Assembly: GCA_002363125.1 (NCBI GenBank)
Contig: DEWE01000010.1
Location: 59,899 to 72,451, forward strand
Origin: Candidatus Saccharibacteria bacterium UBA3218
Lineage (GTDB): Bacteria > Patescibacteriota > Saccharimonadia > Saccharimonadales > Saccharimonadaceae
Direction of reading: 5' to 3'
Length of the DNA: 12,553 nt
Below are positions 5,770 to 12,503 of the stretch, one piece after another (position 1 is the stretch's first letter; the number at the start of each line of letters is the position of its first letter). The translations under genes were made by a program, and so were the position numbers. Below the pieces are notes generated by a model, which worked only from the letters and a program-made list of their open reading frames with translations, did not search any database and was not told where the DNA came from.

Positions 5770-5783
5770 AAATCTCAAACCGA
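5770..5783. repeat. Inverted repeat arm (partner at 5114-5127)
   Basis: AAATCTCAAACCGA, the counterpart of 5114-5127 with one mismatch. It lies within the orphan gene's predicted leader. Confidence 0.4.
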
Positions 5784-5823
5784 TTTGATAATGAACATAC
5801 CCAAAAAGCTGGGTATTCTTTAT

Positions 5824-5832
5824 ATTATAGCA
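5824..5832 (-). promoter_or_regulatory. Extended -10 promoter of the orphan gene
   Basis: On the minus strand TGC-TATAAT. The predicted start near 5817 puts a small hairpin (ATACCC/GGGTAT, 5797-5816) at the very 5' end of the RNA. Confidence 0.6.
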
Positions 5833-5893
5833 CAAACTTTTTAATCTGTCAATAAGCTGGTGCTTCCCTGTTGGTTTTTTACATTAAACTGTG

Positions 5894-5902
5894 TGCTATA
5901 AT
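5894..5902 (+). promoter_or_regulatory. Extended -10 promoter of the ABC importer operon (leaderless)
   Basis: TGC-TATAAT, then six bases (GAGTTT), then ATG at 5909. The predicted transcription start is the A of the start codon. Confidence 0.75.
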
Positions 5903-5908
5903 GAGTTT

Positions 5909-6784
5909 ATGGTTAGAGGACGTAGGGCGAAAAAATTGAAGAAGATTTTTTCGATGAAGAATTTTGCGATTGTATTAGTCTTGGTAATAATAGGGGTGGG
6001 TACATATTTCTTTGCAAAAGATATAGAGATATATGATTACGTGGTTGAAACAAATGCGTTTTTTGCGCCGTTCGAATTTTACGAAAATCGCCAAATTGTA
6101 GGTGTAGATGTGGAGATTATTAATAGAGTAGCGGAAAAATTGGACGCAAAAATTGAGATAAAAAATGTAGAATTTGATCTGATCATAGACAATGTAGCAA
6201 ACGGGATAATCGCAGATGCAGGAGCCGCTGGGTTAACGATCACGCCGGCAAGAGCCGAAAAAGTTGATTTTAGTATTCCCTATTATAATTCCGTACAATA
6301 TGTAATTTTTGATAAAAACCAGCCACTAGAAATCCGTAACGATCATGTGGTCTGGGGGGCGCTGGTTGGCAAAACCCTTGGATCTCAAATGGGCAGTACT
6401 GGTTATTTGTTTGTATCTGACGAAATTAATAGTGGCGTACTTAAAGATACCGGTACCACTATAAAGGGGCTTGATTCGCATCAGTTGTCTGCCGATGCAA
6501 TCAACGCGCATATTATAGATTATGCGATCGCAGATCAGCTAGCAGCACAATTTATTGTAGAAAAAAATCCGACTCTGGCGACTTTGCCGTTATATTATGA
6601 GGGGGAGACGCTGGAGGCAGATTCTCCAGTAGAAGAGGCGTACGCTATAGCTATAAACAAAAAACGCTCAGAGCTGCTCGAAGCATTCAATGAGGTGCTA
6701 GAAGAGATGCTAGAGCCAGGAGAAGATGGAAAAACCGAAATTGATAAATTAATATTAAAATATATGGGGTTAGAAAATGGATAA
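5909..6784 (+). CDS. Amino-acid ABC transporter substrate-binding protein, membrane-anchored
   Basis: A 291-aa family 3 solute-binding protein that would capture a polar amino acid outside the membrane and deliver it to the permease encoded next. A basic N-terminus (RGRRAKKLKK) precedes one hydrophobic segment (about 19-36) with no lipobox cysteine and no clear signal peptidase site, so the protein is probably held by an uncleaved anchor. The binding fold shows FAPFEF, VGVDVEIINRVAEKL (about 65-79) and DAGAAGLTITPARAEKVDFS (about 103-122), where R115 aligns with the arginine that binds the ligand carboxylate. The ATG at 5909 is chosen over the in-frame GTG at 5891 because the promoter hexamer lies between them. 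The stop overlaps the permease start by eight bases. The substrate cannot be told from sequence. Confidence 0.9.
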   Translation: MVRGRRAKKLKKIFSMKNFAIVLVLVIIGVGTYFFAKDIEIYDYVVETNAFFAPFEFYENRQIVGVDVEIINRVAEKLDAKIEIKNVEFDLIIDNVANGIIADAGAAGLTITPARAEKVDFSIPYYNSVQYVIFDKNQPLEIRNDHVVWGALVGKTLGSQMGSTGYLFVSDEINSGVLKDTGTTIKGLDSHQLSADAINAHIIDYAIADQLAAQFIVEKNPTLATLPLYYEGETLEADSPVEEAYAIAINKKRSELLEAFNEVLEEMLEPGEDGKTEIDKLILKYMGLENG

Positions 6785-7475
6785 CTTTTTTAACAAAATA
6801 GTAGAATTATTTACTACGCCAGAATATATAGATTCGTTACTACACGGATTTCTGTTAACGATGCAAATTGCATTTTTTGCGATAATTATTGGCTTAATAC
6901 TAGGCACGATAATTGCGTTAATAGATACGGCGCCAAAATCTAAATGGATGATTTTGCCGAAATTTATCTGCAAGATTTACACTACGATTATCCGTGGGAC
7001 ACCTATGGCTTTGCAATTATTTATCATGTTCTTTGTGATTTTTGCGATAAGAGGGTTTCCTCAAATCATCATAGCGATTTTGGCGTTTGGTTTTAATTCT
7101 GCGGCATATGTAGCAGAAGTAATCCGAAGTGGCATACAATCTGTGGATAGTGGTCAAACGGAGGCTGGACTAGCGCTAGGACTTTCTAGGTCTACGATTT
7201 TTAGAAAAATCGTAGCGCCGCAAGCAATCAAGAATATCATTCCGGCGCTCGGTAACGAAATTATTACTGTGATAAAAGAAACTGCGATTGTGAGTATGGT
7301 TGGGTTATATGATCTTAATATGGCGGCCAAAGATATCGGTTCGGGCCAAAACATGGCAAGCTATATTGTGCCGATGTTCACAGCGGCATTATTCTATTTA
7401 GCAGTAGTCTACTTGATTACGTTCATAATTAAACGAGTCGAGAAGCAATTAAGAAAAAGTGATAGACGAGGATAA
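6777..7475 (+). CDS. Amino-acid ABC transporter permease (HisM/GlnP type)
   Basis: A 232-aa integral membrane subunit of a polar amino-acid importer, probably working as a homodimer because no second permease gene is present. Hydrophobic segments lie at about 26-48, 78-101, 104-118, 168-185 and 197-218. The cytoplasmic EAA loop that contacts the ATPase is clear: EAGLALGLSRSTIFRKIVAP at 129-148. The conserved IIRGTPMALQLF (71-82) and GFNSAAYVAEVIRSGI (105-120) motifs are those of the HisMQ family. It overlaps the binding-protein gene by eight bases and is five bases from the ATPase start codon, so it is translated from the operon message. Confidence 0.95.
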   Translation: MDNFFNKIVELFTTPEYIDSLLHGFLLTMQIAFFAIIIGLILGTIIALIDTAPKSKWMILPKFICKIYTTIIRGTPMALQLFIMFFVIFAIRGFPQIIIAILAFGFNSAAYVAEVIRSGIQSVDSGQTEAGLALGLSRSTIFRKIVAPQAIKNIIPALGNEIITVIKETAIVSMVGLYDLNMAAKDIGSGQNMASYIVPMFTAALFYLAVVYLITFIIKRVEKQLRKSDRRG

Positions 7476-7479
7476 AGTA

Positions 7480-8208
7480 ATGAACGAAAAAATTATAAGG
7501 ATAAAAGACTTAAAGAAAGAGTATGGAAAAAATAAAGTTTTGCGTGGTATAGATTTTGATCTTCATACCAACGAGAACGTAGTAATACTTGGACCATCTG
7601 GATCCGGAAAATCTACTTTTCTTCGTTGCATCAACAGAATGGAAGAGCCGACCTCTGGCGAGATTTATTTCAACGATATACTCATCACAGATAAGAATAT
7701 CCAGAAGATGCGCCAAAAAATAGGGATGGTATTCCAACACTTTAATCTGATAAATAATTTGACCGTGATGCAAAACCTAACACTTGCGCCGGTAAAACTC
7801 AAACTGATGAAAGAGGAGGAGGCCGAAAAAAGAGCACGGGGGCTACTCCGACATATTGATCTGCTAGAAAAAGCTGATTCGTTTCCTGCTAGTTTGTCCG
7901 GTGGACAGAAGCAAAGAATTGCCATAATCCGAGCAATGATGATGAACCCAAAAGTACTATTATTCGATGAGCCAACTTCAGCGCTTGATCCAGAATCTAT
8001 AGGCGACGTACTATCTCTAATTCATGAAGTAGCTAATGCCGGAATGACAGTAATGATTGTGACACACGAAATAGGCTTTGCGAAAGAAATTGCATCGAGA
8101 GTGATTTTCATAGATGAGGGCAAAATCATAGAAGAGGGCACGCCAAAAGAATTCTTTGAACATCCAAAAACTCCTAGAGTAAAAGAGTTTTTGAAAAAAG
8201 TGTTATAA
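7480..8208 (+). CDS. Amino-acid ABC transporter ATP-binding protein (GlnQ type)
   Basis: The 242-aa cytoplasmic ATPase powering the importer. All motifs are present: Walker A GPSGSGKST (38-46), Q-loop VFQHFNL (Q86), signature LSGGQ (139-143), Walker B VLLFDE (159-164) with the D-loop SALD, and the switch histidine in VTHE (H196). The length is typical of the GlnQ/HisP family. The ATG at 7480 is preferred because it follows the permease stop with GAGG about ten bases upstream. An in-frame ATA further upstream would overlap the permease. Its TTA-TAA end lies inside the extended -10 of ndk, so the downstream gene can be transcribed separately. Confidence 0.96.
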   Translation: MNEKIIRIKDLKKEYGKNKVLRGIDFDLHTNENVVILGPSGSGKSTFLRCINRMEEPTSGEIYFNDILITDKNIQKMRQKIGMVFQHFNLINNLTVMQNLTLAPVKLKLMKEEEAEKRARGLLRHIDLLEKADSFPASLSGGQKQRIAIIRAMMMNPKVLLFDEPTSALDPESIGDVLSLIHEVANAGMTVMIVTHEIGFAKEIASRVIFIDEGKIIEEGTPKEFFEHPKTPRVKEFLKKVL

Positions 8209-8209
8209 T
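8201..8209 (+). promoter_or_regulatory. Extended -10 promoter of ndk, overlapping the upstream stop codon
   Basis: TGT-TATAAT covers the last codons and stop of the ATPase gene. The predicted start near 8216 makes the Shine-Dalgarno AAGGAG (8216-8221) the very 5' end of a 15-base leader. Confidence 0.65.
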
Positions 8210-8230
8210 AGAGAAAAGGAGAAAAATTTT

Positions 8231-8746
8231 ATGACAAAAGAAAAAGATTTTATTCAGCGTACCCTCGTGGTTTTGAAGCCTGATACTGTACAGCGTGGCA
8301 TCATCGGTGAGATCATCCAGCGTTTTGAACGTGTTGGCCTAAAGATTGTCGGTATGAAGATGGTTATGCCAGAAGAAAAACTCTATCGTCAACACTATGA
8401 AGATATCGGCCAGATGATTACTCGTCGTGGCGAGACTGCATTTCGCTACAACGTAGAATACATGATGAGTGGCCCAGTTATCGCCATGGTGCTTGAGGGC
8501 GTGGAAGCACAACCACTTGTTCGTAAGATTGTTGGCCCTACCGAGCCAAAGTCTGCAGAAATGGGTACCATTCGTGGCGATTATTCACACATGAGCTTTG
8601 GCTATTCTGATGCCAAGGGTGTAGGTGTGCCAAACTTGGTGCATGCTTCCGGCTCTCTTGAAGAAGCAGCAAAAGAGATCGACCTTTGGTTTAATGCCAA
8701 TGAACTCTATGACTACAGCGATTTAAACGAAAAATACACACGCTAA
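8231..8746 (+). CDS. ndk: Nucleoside diphosphate kinase, long form
   Basis: Transfers the gamma phosphate of NTPs to NDPs through a phosphohistidine. It shows TLVVLKPDTVQRG at the N-terminus (K16), the SGPVIAMVLEG strand, GTIRGDYS (112-119) and VHASGSLEEAAKEIDLWF, with H138 as the expected phosphorylated residue. It is 171 aa against about 140-150 in most bacteria. The extra length is mainly a segment of about ten residues between GTIRGD and the active-site histidine (around 119-136, MSFGYSDAKGVGVPN) and a slightly longer insertion near residues 57-72. Arginine is mostly CGT and glycine mostly GGC, unlike most neighbours, which suggests high expression. It has a good Shine-Dalgarno, its own promoter and a terminator. 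Confidence 0.94.
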   Translation: MTKEKDFIQRTLVVLKPDTVQRGIIGEIIQRFERVGLKIVGMKMVMPEEKLYRQHYEDIGQMITRRGETAFRYNVEYMMSGPVIAMVLEGVEAQPLVRKIVGPTEPKSAEMGTIRGDYSHMSFGYSDAKGVGVPNLVHASGSLEEAAKEIDLWFNANELYDYSDLNEKYTR

Positions 8747-8760
8747 GACCTAATCAAATT

Positions 8761-8786
8761 AGCTGGGCTATTTGCCTGGCTTTTTT
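8761..8786 (+). terminator. Intrinsic terminator of ndk
   Basis: Stem AGCTGGGC-TATTT-GCCTGGCT (8761-8781, with two G-T pairs), then a six-T run. Confidence 0.8.
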
Positions 8787-8801
8787 GATTGATAAAAGTT
8801 T

Positions 8802-8810
8802 TGTTATAAT
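8802..8810 (+). promoter_or_regulatory. Extended -10 promoter of xerC (leaderless)
   Basis: TGT-TATAAT, then six bases (TGACTT), then ATG at 8817. The predicted start is the A of the start codon. Confidence 0.75.
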
Positions 8811-8816
8811 TGACTT

Positions 8817-9755
8817 ATGTATATTTCCGATTTGATTGAAGATTTTCTGGAACACCTGGAGATTGAAGGTGGGCGAAGCAAAAAAACAGTCCAAAATTAC
8901 AGGCTGTATCTAGAGAGATTTTTGGAACTTACCCAAGAGATTCTAAATAAAGACGATATCAAGCCAGAAGACATTGATCGCGAATTGCTACGAAAATATA
9001 GGTTGAAGCTAAATCGTTATGGTTCGCAAAATGGCGGAGATGACTTAAAGACTATCACCCAGGCATATCATCTGATAGCGCTGAGAGGTTTTTTAAAATA
9101 CCTGACTCGCCGAGAAATAAAATCGCTAGATCCTTCCCTGGTAGAATTGCCACATGTGATACGCAAGCAGGTAACATTTTTGCATTTTGACGAAGTGGAA
9201 GACATGCTAAGCCAGATTGACACTTCTACGGAATCTGGGCTACGGGATCGGGCGATTATAGAGTTGCTATATTCTGGGGGGCTACGGGTATCGGAGCTAG
9301 TGGGGCTAGATAGGGGGTCTATCAACTTGGAACGACGAGAATTTATGGTGCGCGGGAAAGGCAGTAAAGATAGACCGATATTTATCAGCCAGTCAGCGGC
9401 AGATAGGGTGCAAGATTATCTGGATGCAAGAACCGATTCCCTGCCAGCGCTCTTTTTAAATAATTCGCGTAATACTCAAACAGTAGATACATCTGGAAAT
9501 TATCGCAGAATTACTGCACGTAGCGTGGAGAGGATTGTAGAGAAATATGCTAGGCTGGCCGGAATCACTAAGCATGTATCGCCACATACCTTGCGCCATT
9601 CCTTTGCGACAGATCTTTTGATGAATGGGGCTGATCTTCGTTCGGTGCAATCAATGCTCGGGCACGCAGATATTTCAACCACGCAAATATACACGCACGT
9701 GACAGATGCGCATCTAAGAGAAATCCACGAAAAATTTCATAGCGAGACTAAATAG
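8817..9755 (+). CDS. xerC: Tyrosine recombinase of the XerC/XerD type
   Basis: A 312-aa site-specific recombinase, expected to resolve chromosome dimers at a dif site. The N-terminal SAM-like DNA-binding domain (about 1-100) includes SKKTVQNYRLYLERFLE. The catalytic domain has all six key residues: R157 (SGGLRVSEL), K181 (VRGKGSKDR), H257 and R260 (SPHTLRHSFA), H283 (LGHADISTTQ) and the nucleophile Y292 (QIYTHV). Length and motif spacing match chromosomal Xer proteins rather than phage integrases, and no element boundaries are nearby. XerC and XerD cannot be told apart here; many reduced genomes carry a single Xer. The start is fixed by the leaderless promoter. Its stop is one base from the stop of the convergent pseudopilin gene, with no terminator between them. 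Confidence 0.92.
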   Translation: MYISDLIEDFLEHLEIEGGRSKKTVQNYRLYLERFLELTQEILNKDDIKPEDIDRELLRKYRLKLNRYGSQNGGDDLKTITQAYHLIALRGFLKYLTRREIKSLDPSLVELPHVIRKQVTFLHFDEVEDMLSQIDTSTESGLRDRAIIELLYSGGLRVSELVGLDRGSINLERREFMVRGKGSKDRPIFISQSAADRVQDYLDARTDSLPALFLNNSRNTQTVDTSGNYRRITARSVERIVEKYARLAGITKHVSPHTLRHSFATDLLMNGADLRSVQSMLGHADISTTQIYTHVTDAHLREIHEKFHSETK

Positions 9756-9756
9756 T

Positions 9757-10509
9757 TTATTTTTTGATAGCGTCTGGGTCATATAGGCGCATGACGGTAG
9801 AAATAGTAGAAGGGTTTTGATCGCCAGTACCGTACCAACAGGTGCGGATATAAAAATCGTAGTAGGCAGAGGTGGCGCTGTCATTACCAGTTATTTTGGT
9901 AGTATCTGGATCTTTTACGGCAATTATATAAATACCCTCAGCAGCGGAAAAATCGCCATCGGAATCTGACACAAGGCTACCTGTAGAATTGCTATAAACG
10001 AGGCGCGGATAAGTAGTAGCTTGTGTGAGGTATTTACTATTATCACTGCTTTTGGTTCCGCTAATTAAAACTTCTCCTGTCTCCGTGAAAGTACCTAATT
10101 CTTTGGGGTTCAAAACAAAGGCTTTTTGACTATAAATATTGTTAGCGTCGGATTCGTTATAGAGATCTTGACAAGTAGCGGGAGAATACTGGACTATGGA
10201 CTGTTTGTATTCGTCAGTTTTACCCTTGATTTCGACAGAATAATTGGTTTTAATCTCGTTCCAGAGCGTACCAAACTTACTCTCGGTGCCGGCATTTTTG
10301 TCGGCAATGTAGGCACTGTGAACAAAACGCAGAGCTTCGGCCTGAGCATCAATTTCTTCACGGGCAAGAGTGGTTTCTAGTGCGGTTTGGGCACTAGAAG
10401 TGCCGCCGCTCATCACGGCCACCACGGCAACGGCTACCATGGAAAAAATTCCTACGGCTAGCATTACCTCGATTAAAGTGTCACCCCTTTTGCCCACGTA
10501 TTTTATCAT
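9757..10509 (-). CDS. Type IV pilus pseudopilin (minor pilin)
   Basis: A 250-aa prepilin-like protein. The leader MIKYVGKRG is followed by DTLIEVMLAVGIFSM and a hydrophobic helix. Cleavage is expected after G9, leaving mature residue 1 as Asp instead of the usual Phe, with Glu at position 5 (E14 of the precursor) conserved. The rest is a soluble domain with short strands, two cysteines, and YDFYIRTCWYGTGD near the end. It is likely a minor pilin or pseudopilin that primes or caps the pilus, processed by the prepilin peptidase encoded upstream. Its ATG overlaps the peptidase gene's TGA (ATGA), and an extended -10 inside the end of the peptidase gene lies six bases before it, allowing both coupled and independent leaderless expression. 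Confidence 0.85.
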   Translation of the reverse strand: MIKYVGKRGDTLIEVMLAVGIFSMVAVAVVAVMSGGTSSAQTALETTLAREEIDAQAEALRFVHSAYIADKNAGTESKFGTLWNEIKTNYSVEIKGKTDEYKQSIVQYSPATCQDLYNESDANNIYSQKAFVLNPKELGTFTETGEVLISGTKSSDNSKYLTQATTYPRLVYSNSTGSLVSDSDGDFSAAEGIYIIAVKDPDTTKITGNDSATSAYYDFYIRTCWYGTGDQNPSTISTVMRLYDPDAIKK

Positions 10510-11333
10510 AAGCCCATTATATCATAAGCGCTTATGACGGAGTTAAAAAAGTCTGCAAAGGTGACAACTATGACAAACGCTACGACCATAAATGGGCCAA
10601 AATAAATTTTTTTGGTTTTGGTCTTTTTAATAAACGGTGCCATAATTAAGCAAGCGAGAATATTGGCAATGAATAAGGTGATAAGGGCAAGCCACAGACT
10701 GGCAAGGGCTAAGCCTAGCGCAGTACCCAGAATCCAATCTCCGTCGCCCACCCAGCGACCTTTGGAAATAATAAAAAGCAAGAAATAAACCCCACCAAGT
10801 ATGGCAACAGAAGCTAGAGGGTCTAGAATGTTTTTAAGAGAAAAAGGAGAAATAGAAAGAGGGATCCATTCTTTTAGGATTAGTACAATTATGGCACATA
10901 TTATAGATATTATTAAATAGATTACTGGCAGTTCACCGTAGAGACCATCATATACAGCAAGAAAAGCTAAAAACATAGTAAGTGCCAGTATAGCAAAAAA
11001 CACTGCCCATTCCAAAGTGCTAGCGGAAGCTACATTAATAGTGGTGCCAAGAGCAAGAAATGTGAGAGCGAGGCCTATCTCGGAGATGATTTCGGCGAGA
11101 CCAATCTTTTTACCGCATTTGCGACATTTGCCACGGAGAAAAAGCCAAGAGAAAATCGGAATATTGTCGTACCATTTGAGCTGGTAGCCACAGTCTAGGC
11201 AAACGGAGCGAGAACTCAATTTTTTCTTCCCTTTTGTGGTGGATCTTATGTGGAGACGACGAGCTTCGCAACAAAGGAATGAGCCAAAACAACTACCTAG
11301 TACAAATAAGAAAATCAGGAAGAAAACTTGCAT
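10506..11333 (-). CDS. pilD: Prepilin peptidase / N-methyltransferase (PilD type)
   Basis: A 275-aa integral membrane aspartic protease of family A24 that cleaves prepilin leaders at the inner face of the membrane and methylates the new N-terminus. An N-terminal GSCFGSFLCCEARRL is followed by a zinc-binding loop with two CxxC pairs (C45/C48 and C70/C73) around YDNIPIFSWLFLRGKC, typical of the bifunctional enzymes. Catalytic aspartates are D129 (AVYDGLYGELP) and D199 in GDGDWILG (GxGD motif). Several hydrophobic helices fill the remainder. The neighbouring prepilin genes are its obvious substrates. The start is set by an extended -10 (TGT-TACAAT) six bases upstream of the ATG, so it is predicted leaderless. 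It heads a two-gene operon with the pseudopilin gene. Confidence 0.94.
   Translation of the reverse strand: MQVFFLIFLFVLGSCFGSFLCCEARRLHIRSTTKGKKKLSSRSVCLDCGYQLKWYDNIPIFSWLFLRGKCRKCGKKIGLAEIISEIGLALTFLALGTTINVASASTLEWAVFFAILALTMFLAFLAVYDGLYGELPVIYLIISIICAIIVLILKEWIPLSISPFSLKNILDPLASVAILGGVYFLLFIISKGRWVGDGDWILGTALGLALASLWLALITLFIANILACLIMAPFIKKTKTKKIYFGPFMVVAFVIVVTFADFFNSVISAYDIMGL
10516..10524 (-). promoter_or_regulatory. Extended -10 promoter of the pseudopilin gene, inside pilD (leaderless)
   Basis: On the minus strand TGA-TATAAT, then six bases (GGGCTT), then ATG. It is embedded in the last codons of pilD (YDIMGL). Confidence 0.65.
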
Positions 11334-11339
11334 GTTTTT

Positions 11340-11348
11340 ATTGTAACA
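11340..11348 (-). promoter_or_regulatory. Extended -10 promoter of pilD (leaderless)
   Basis: On the minus strand TGT-TACAAT, then six bases (AAAAAC), then ATG. It is divergent from the pilin promoter at 11354-11381. Confidence 0.65.
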
Positions 11349-11353
11349 TAGGG

Positions 11354-11381
11354 TTGCGTTTCACGAGAAATAATCTATAAT
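11354..11381 (+). promoter_or_regulatory. Promoter of the plus-strand pilin gene
   Basis: TTGCGT (11354-11359), a 16-base spacer, then TATAAT (11376-11381), without the TGN extension. The predicted start near 11388 leaves a short leader with AAGGAG (11389-11394). Confidence 0.6.
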
Positions 11382-11398
11382 TAAGCATAAGGAGAATT

Positions 11399-11866
11399 AT
11401 GAAAAAAGGGTTTACGATTATTGAAGTGTCACTAGTAATAGCAATTGCTGGGTTGATATTTTTAATGGTATTTGTGGCGCTGCCTGCGCTTCAGAGATCG
11501 CAGAGAGATTCGCAGAGACGCGATGATGTTTTAGTGTTTCTTGAGACGGTAAAAAAGTATCAAAGCAATAACCGAGGGGCGTTGCCGGCCAGTTCGACCG
11601 ACTGGACCAACATGAAAGAGCAATATCTCAATGATTCATTTAGAGATCCTAATGGAAATGACTATATGCTAGATGCAAAGCCTTGTAGATCAGACAAGGG
11701 TGAGGACTGCGAAAACTTACCAAATCTAAGTTCCATGGATTATACTTTGCATATTTATACACAAGCGACATGTAGTGGCGAAAAAGCCGTAGGCACCTCT
11801 AACCCTAAGAATCTCGCAGTAATGTACCGGCTTGAGGGCGCTGGGGTTTATTGCGCGAATACGTAG
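11399..11866 (+). CDS. Type IV pilin, paralogue 1
   Basis: A 155-aa prepilin with a class III signal peptide: MKKG then FTIIEVSLVIAIAGLIF. Cleavage is expected after G4, leaving F as residue 1 and E at mature position 5. The long hydrophobic helix runs into LPALQRSQRDSQRRDD, then a soluble head. Four cysteines (96, 104, 125, 152) could form two disulfides; the last pair encloses the conserved end YRLEGAGVYC. It shares 23 identical consecutive residues (15-37) and the C-terminal motif with the pilin at 11946-12503, but Arg is mostly AGA and Gly often GGG, the ordinary codon use of the window. It is therefore probably a minor or conditionally used pilin. It has a Shine-Dalgarno (AAGGAG) with a short, four-base spacing. 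Confidence 0.93.
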   Translation: MKKGFTIIEVSLVIAIAGLIFLMVFVALPALQRSQRDSQRRDDVLVFLETVKKYQSNNRGALPASSTDWTNMKEQYLNDSFRDPNGNDYMLDAKPCRSDKGEDCENLPNLSSMDYTLHIYTQATCSGEKAVGTSNPKNLAVMYRLEGAGVYCANT

Positions 11867-11901
11867 CCAGCATTGATTCTATAATTTATACCTAGTTATA
11901 T

Positions 11902-11929
11902 AAAAATACTCCCGTATGGGAGTATTTTT
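11902..11929. terminator. Bidirectional terminator between the two convergent pilin genes
   Basis: A perfect 12-bp stem AAAAATACTCCC/GGGAGTATTTTT with a GTAT loop and U-runs on both strands. Confidence 0.92.
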
Positions 11930-11945
11930 ATTAGTAGTTCTAATT

Positions 11946-12503
11946 CTACTGATCGTCGATACAGTAAACACCAGCACCTTCTAGGCGATAGAGGATCGCA
12001 AAATGGTTGCCAGCAGTTTCAGCAACGGCTTCCTCACCATCGCACTTGGCGCCGGTTCGGATATAGATAGTGTGATCCATTGCGCCCTTAGGATAATTCG
12101 TATCTGCAACACCAAAAGCGCCGGTGCCAATATTTAAATTGTAATAGGTTCCATCTGGATCCTTAAACTCATTCTTGGAAGAGTCGGTGCCAGAATTCAT
12201 GTATCTTTGGACAAATTTACAAGCACTAGAAGTACAGCTACTGTCAAACGTTGCTGTGCCAGTCCAAGTAGCAGAGTTTTCTGGTAAAACACCTTTTGTG
12301 TTATTCTGGTTATTAGTCTGATATTGAATGAGTGATGTGTCTACACGAGACATGTCATTACGGCGAGCAGTATCACGCTGTGAACGCTGTAAGGCTGGTA
12401 AGGCTACGAATACCATAAGAAAGATCAAGCCTGCGATAGCAAGCACAAGCACGACTTCGATAATGGTGAAGCCTTTTTTAGATTTGATATTATTTTTTGC
12501 CAT
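11946..12503 (-). CDS. Type IV pilin, paralogue 2 (likely the major pilin)
   Basis: A 185-aa prepilin with leader MAKNNIKSKKG, cleavage after G11, mature N-terminus FTIIEVVLVLAIAGLIF and Glu at position 5 (E16). The helix and following LPALQRSQRDTARRND match paralogue 1. The head has cysteines at 90, 95, 154 and 181, with the end ILYRLEGAGVYC, consistent with a disulfide-closed C-terminal loop. Codon choice differs from most of the window: Arg mainly CGT/CGC, Gly GGC, Phe TTC, Ile ATC, resembling ndk. This suggests high expression and a structural role as the main pilus subunit (inference). GAAAGG (12518-12513) lies nine bases before the ATG, a weaker ribosome site. A TAAAAT (12527-12522) on the minus strand may be the -10. 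Confidence 0.94.
   Translation of the reverse strand: MAKNNIKSKKGFTIIEVVLVLAIAGLIFLMVFVALPALQRSQRDTARRNDMSRVDTSLIQYQTNNQNNTKGVLPENSATWTGTATFDSSCTSSACKFVQRYMNSGTDSSKNEFKDPDGTYYNLNIGTGAFGVADTNYPKGAMDHTIYIRTGAKCDGEEAVAETAGNHFAILYRLEGAGVYCIDDQ

Noticed and set aside
5891..5908. In-frame GTG start that would add six residues to the binding protein
   Set aside because: The promoter hexamer TATAAT lies between this GTG and the ATG at 5909, so the GTG would not be transcribed.
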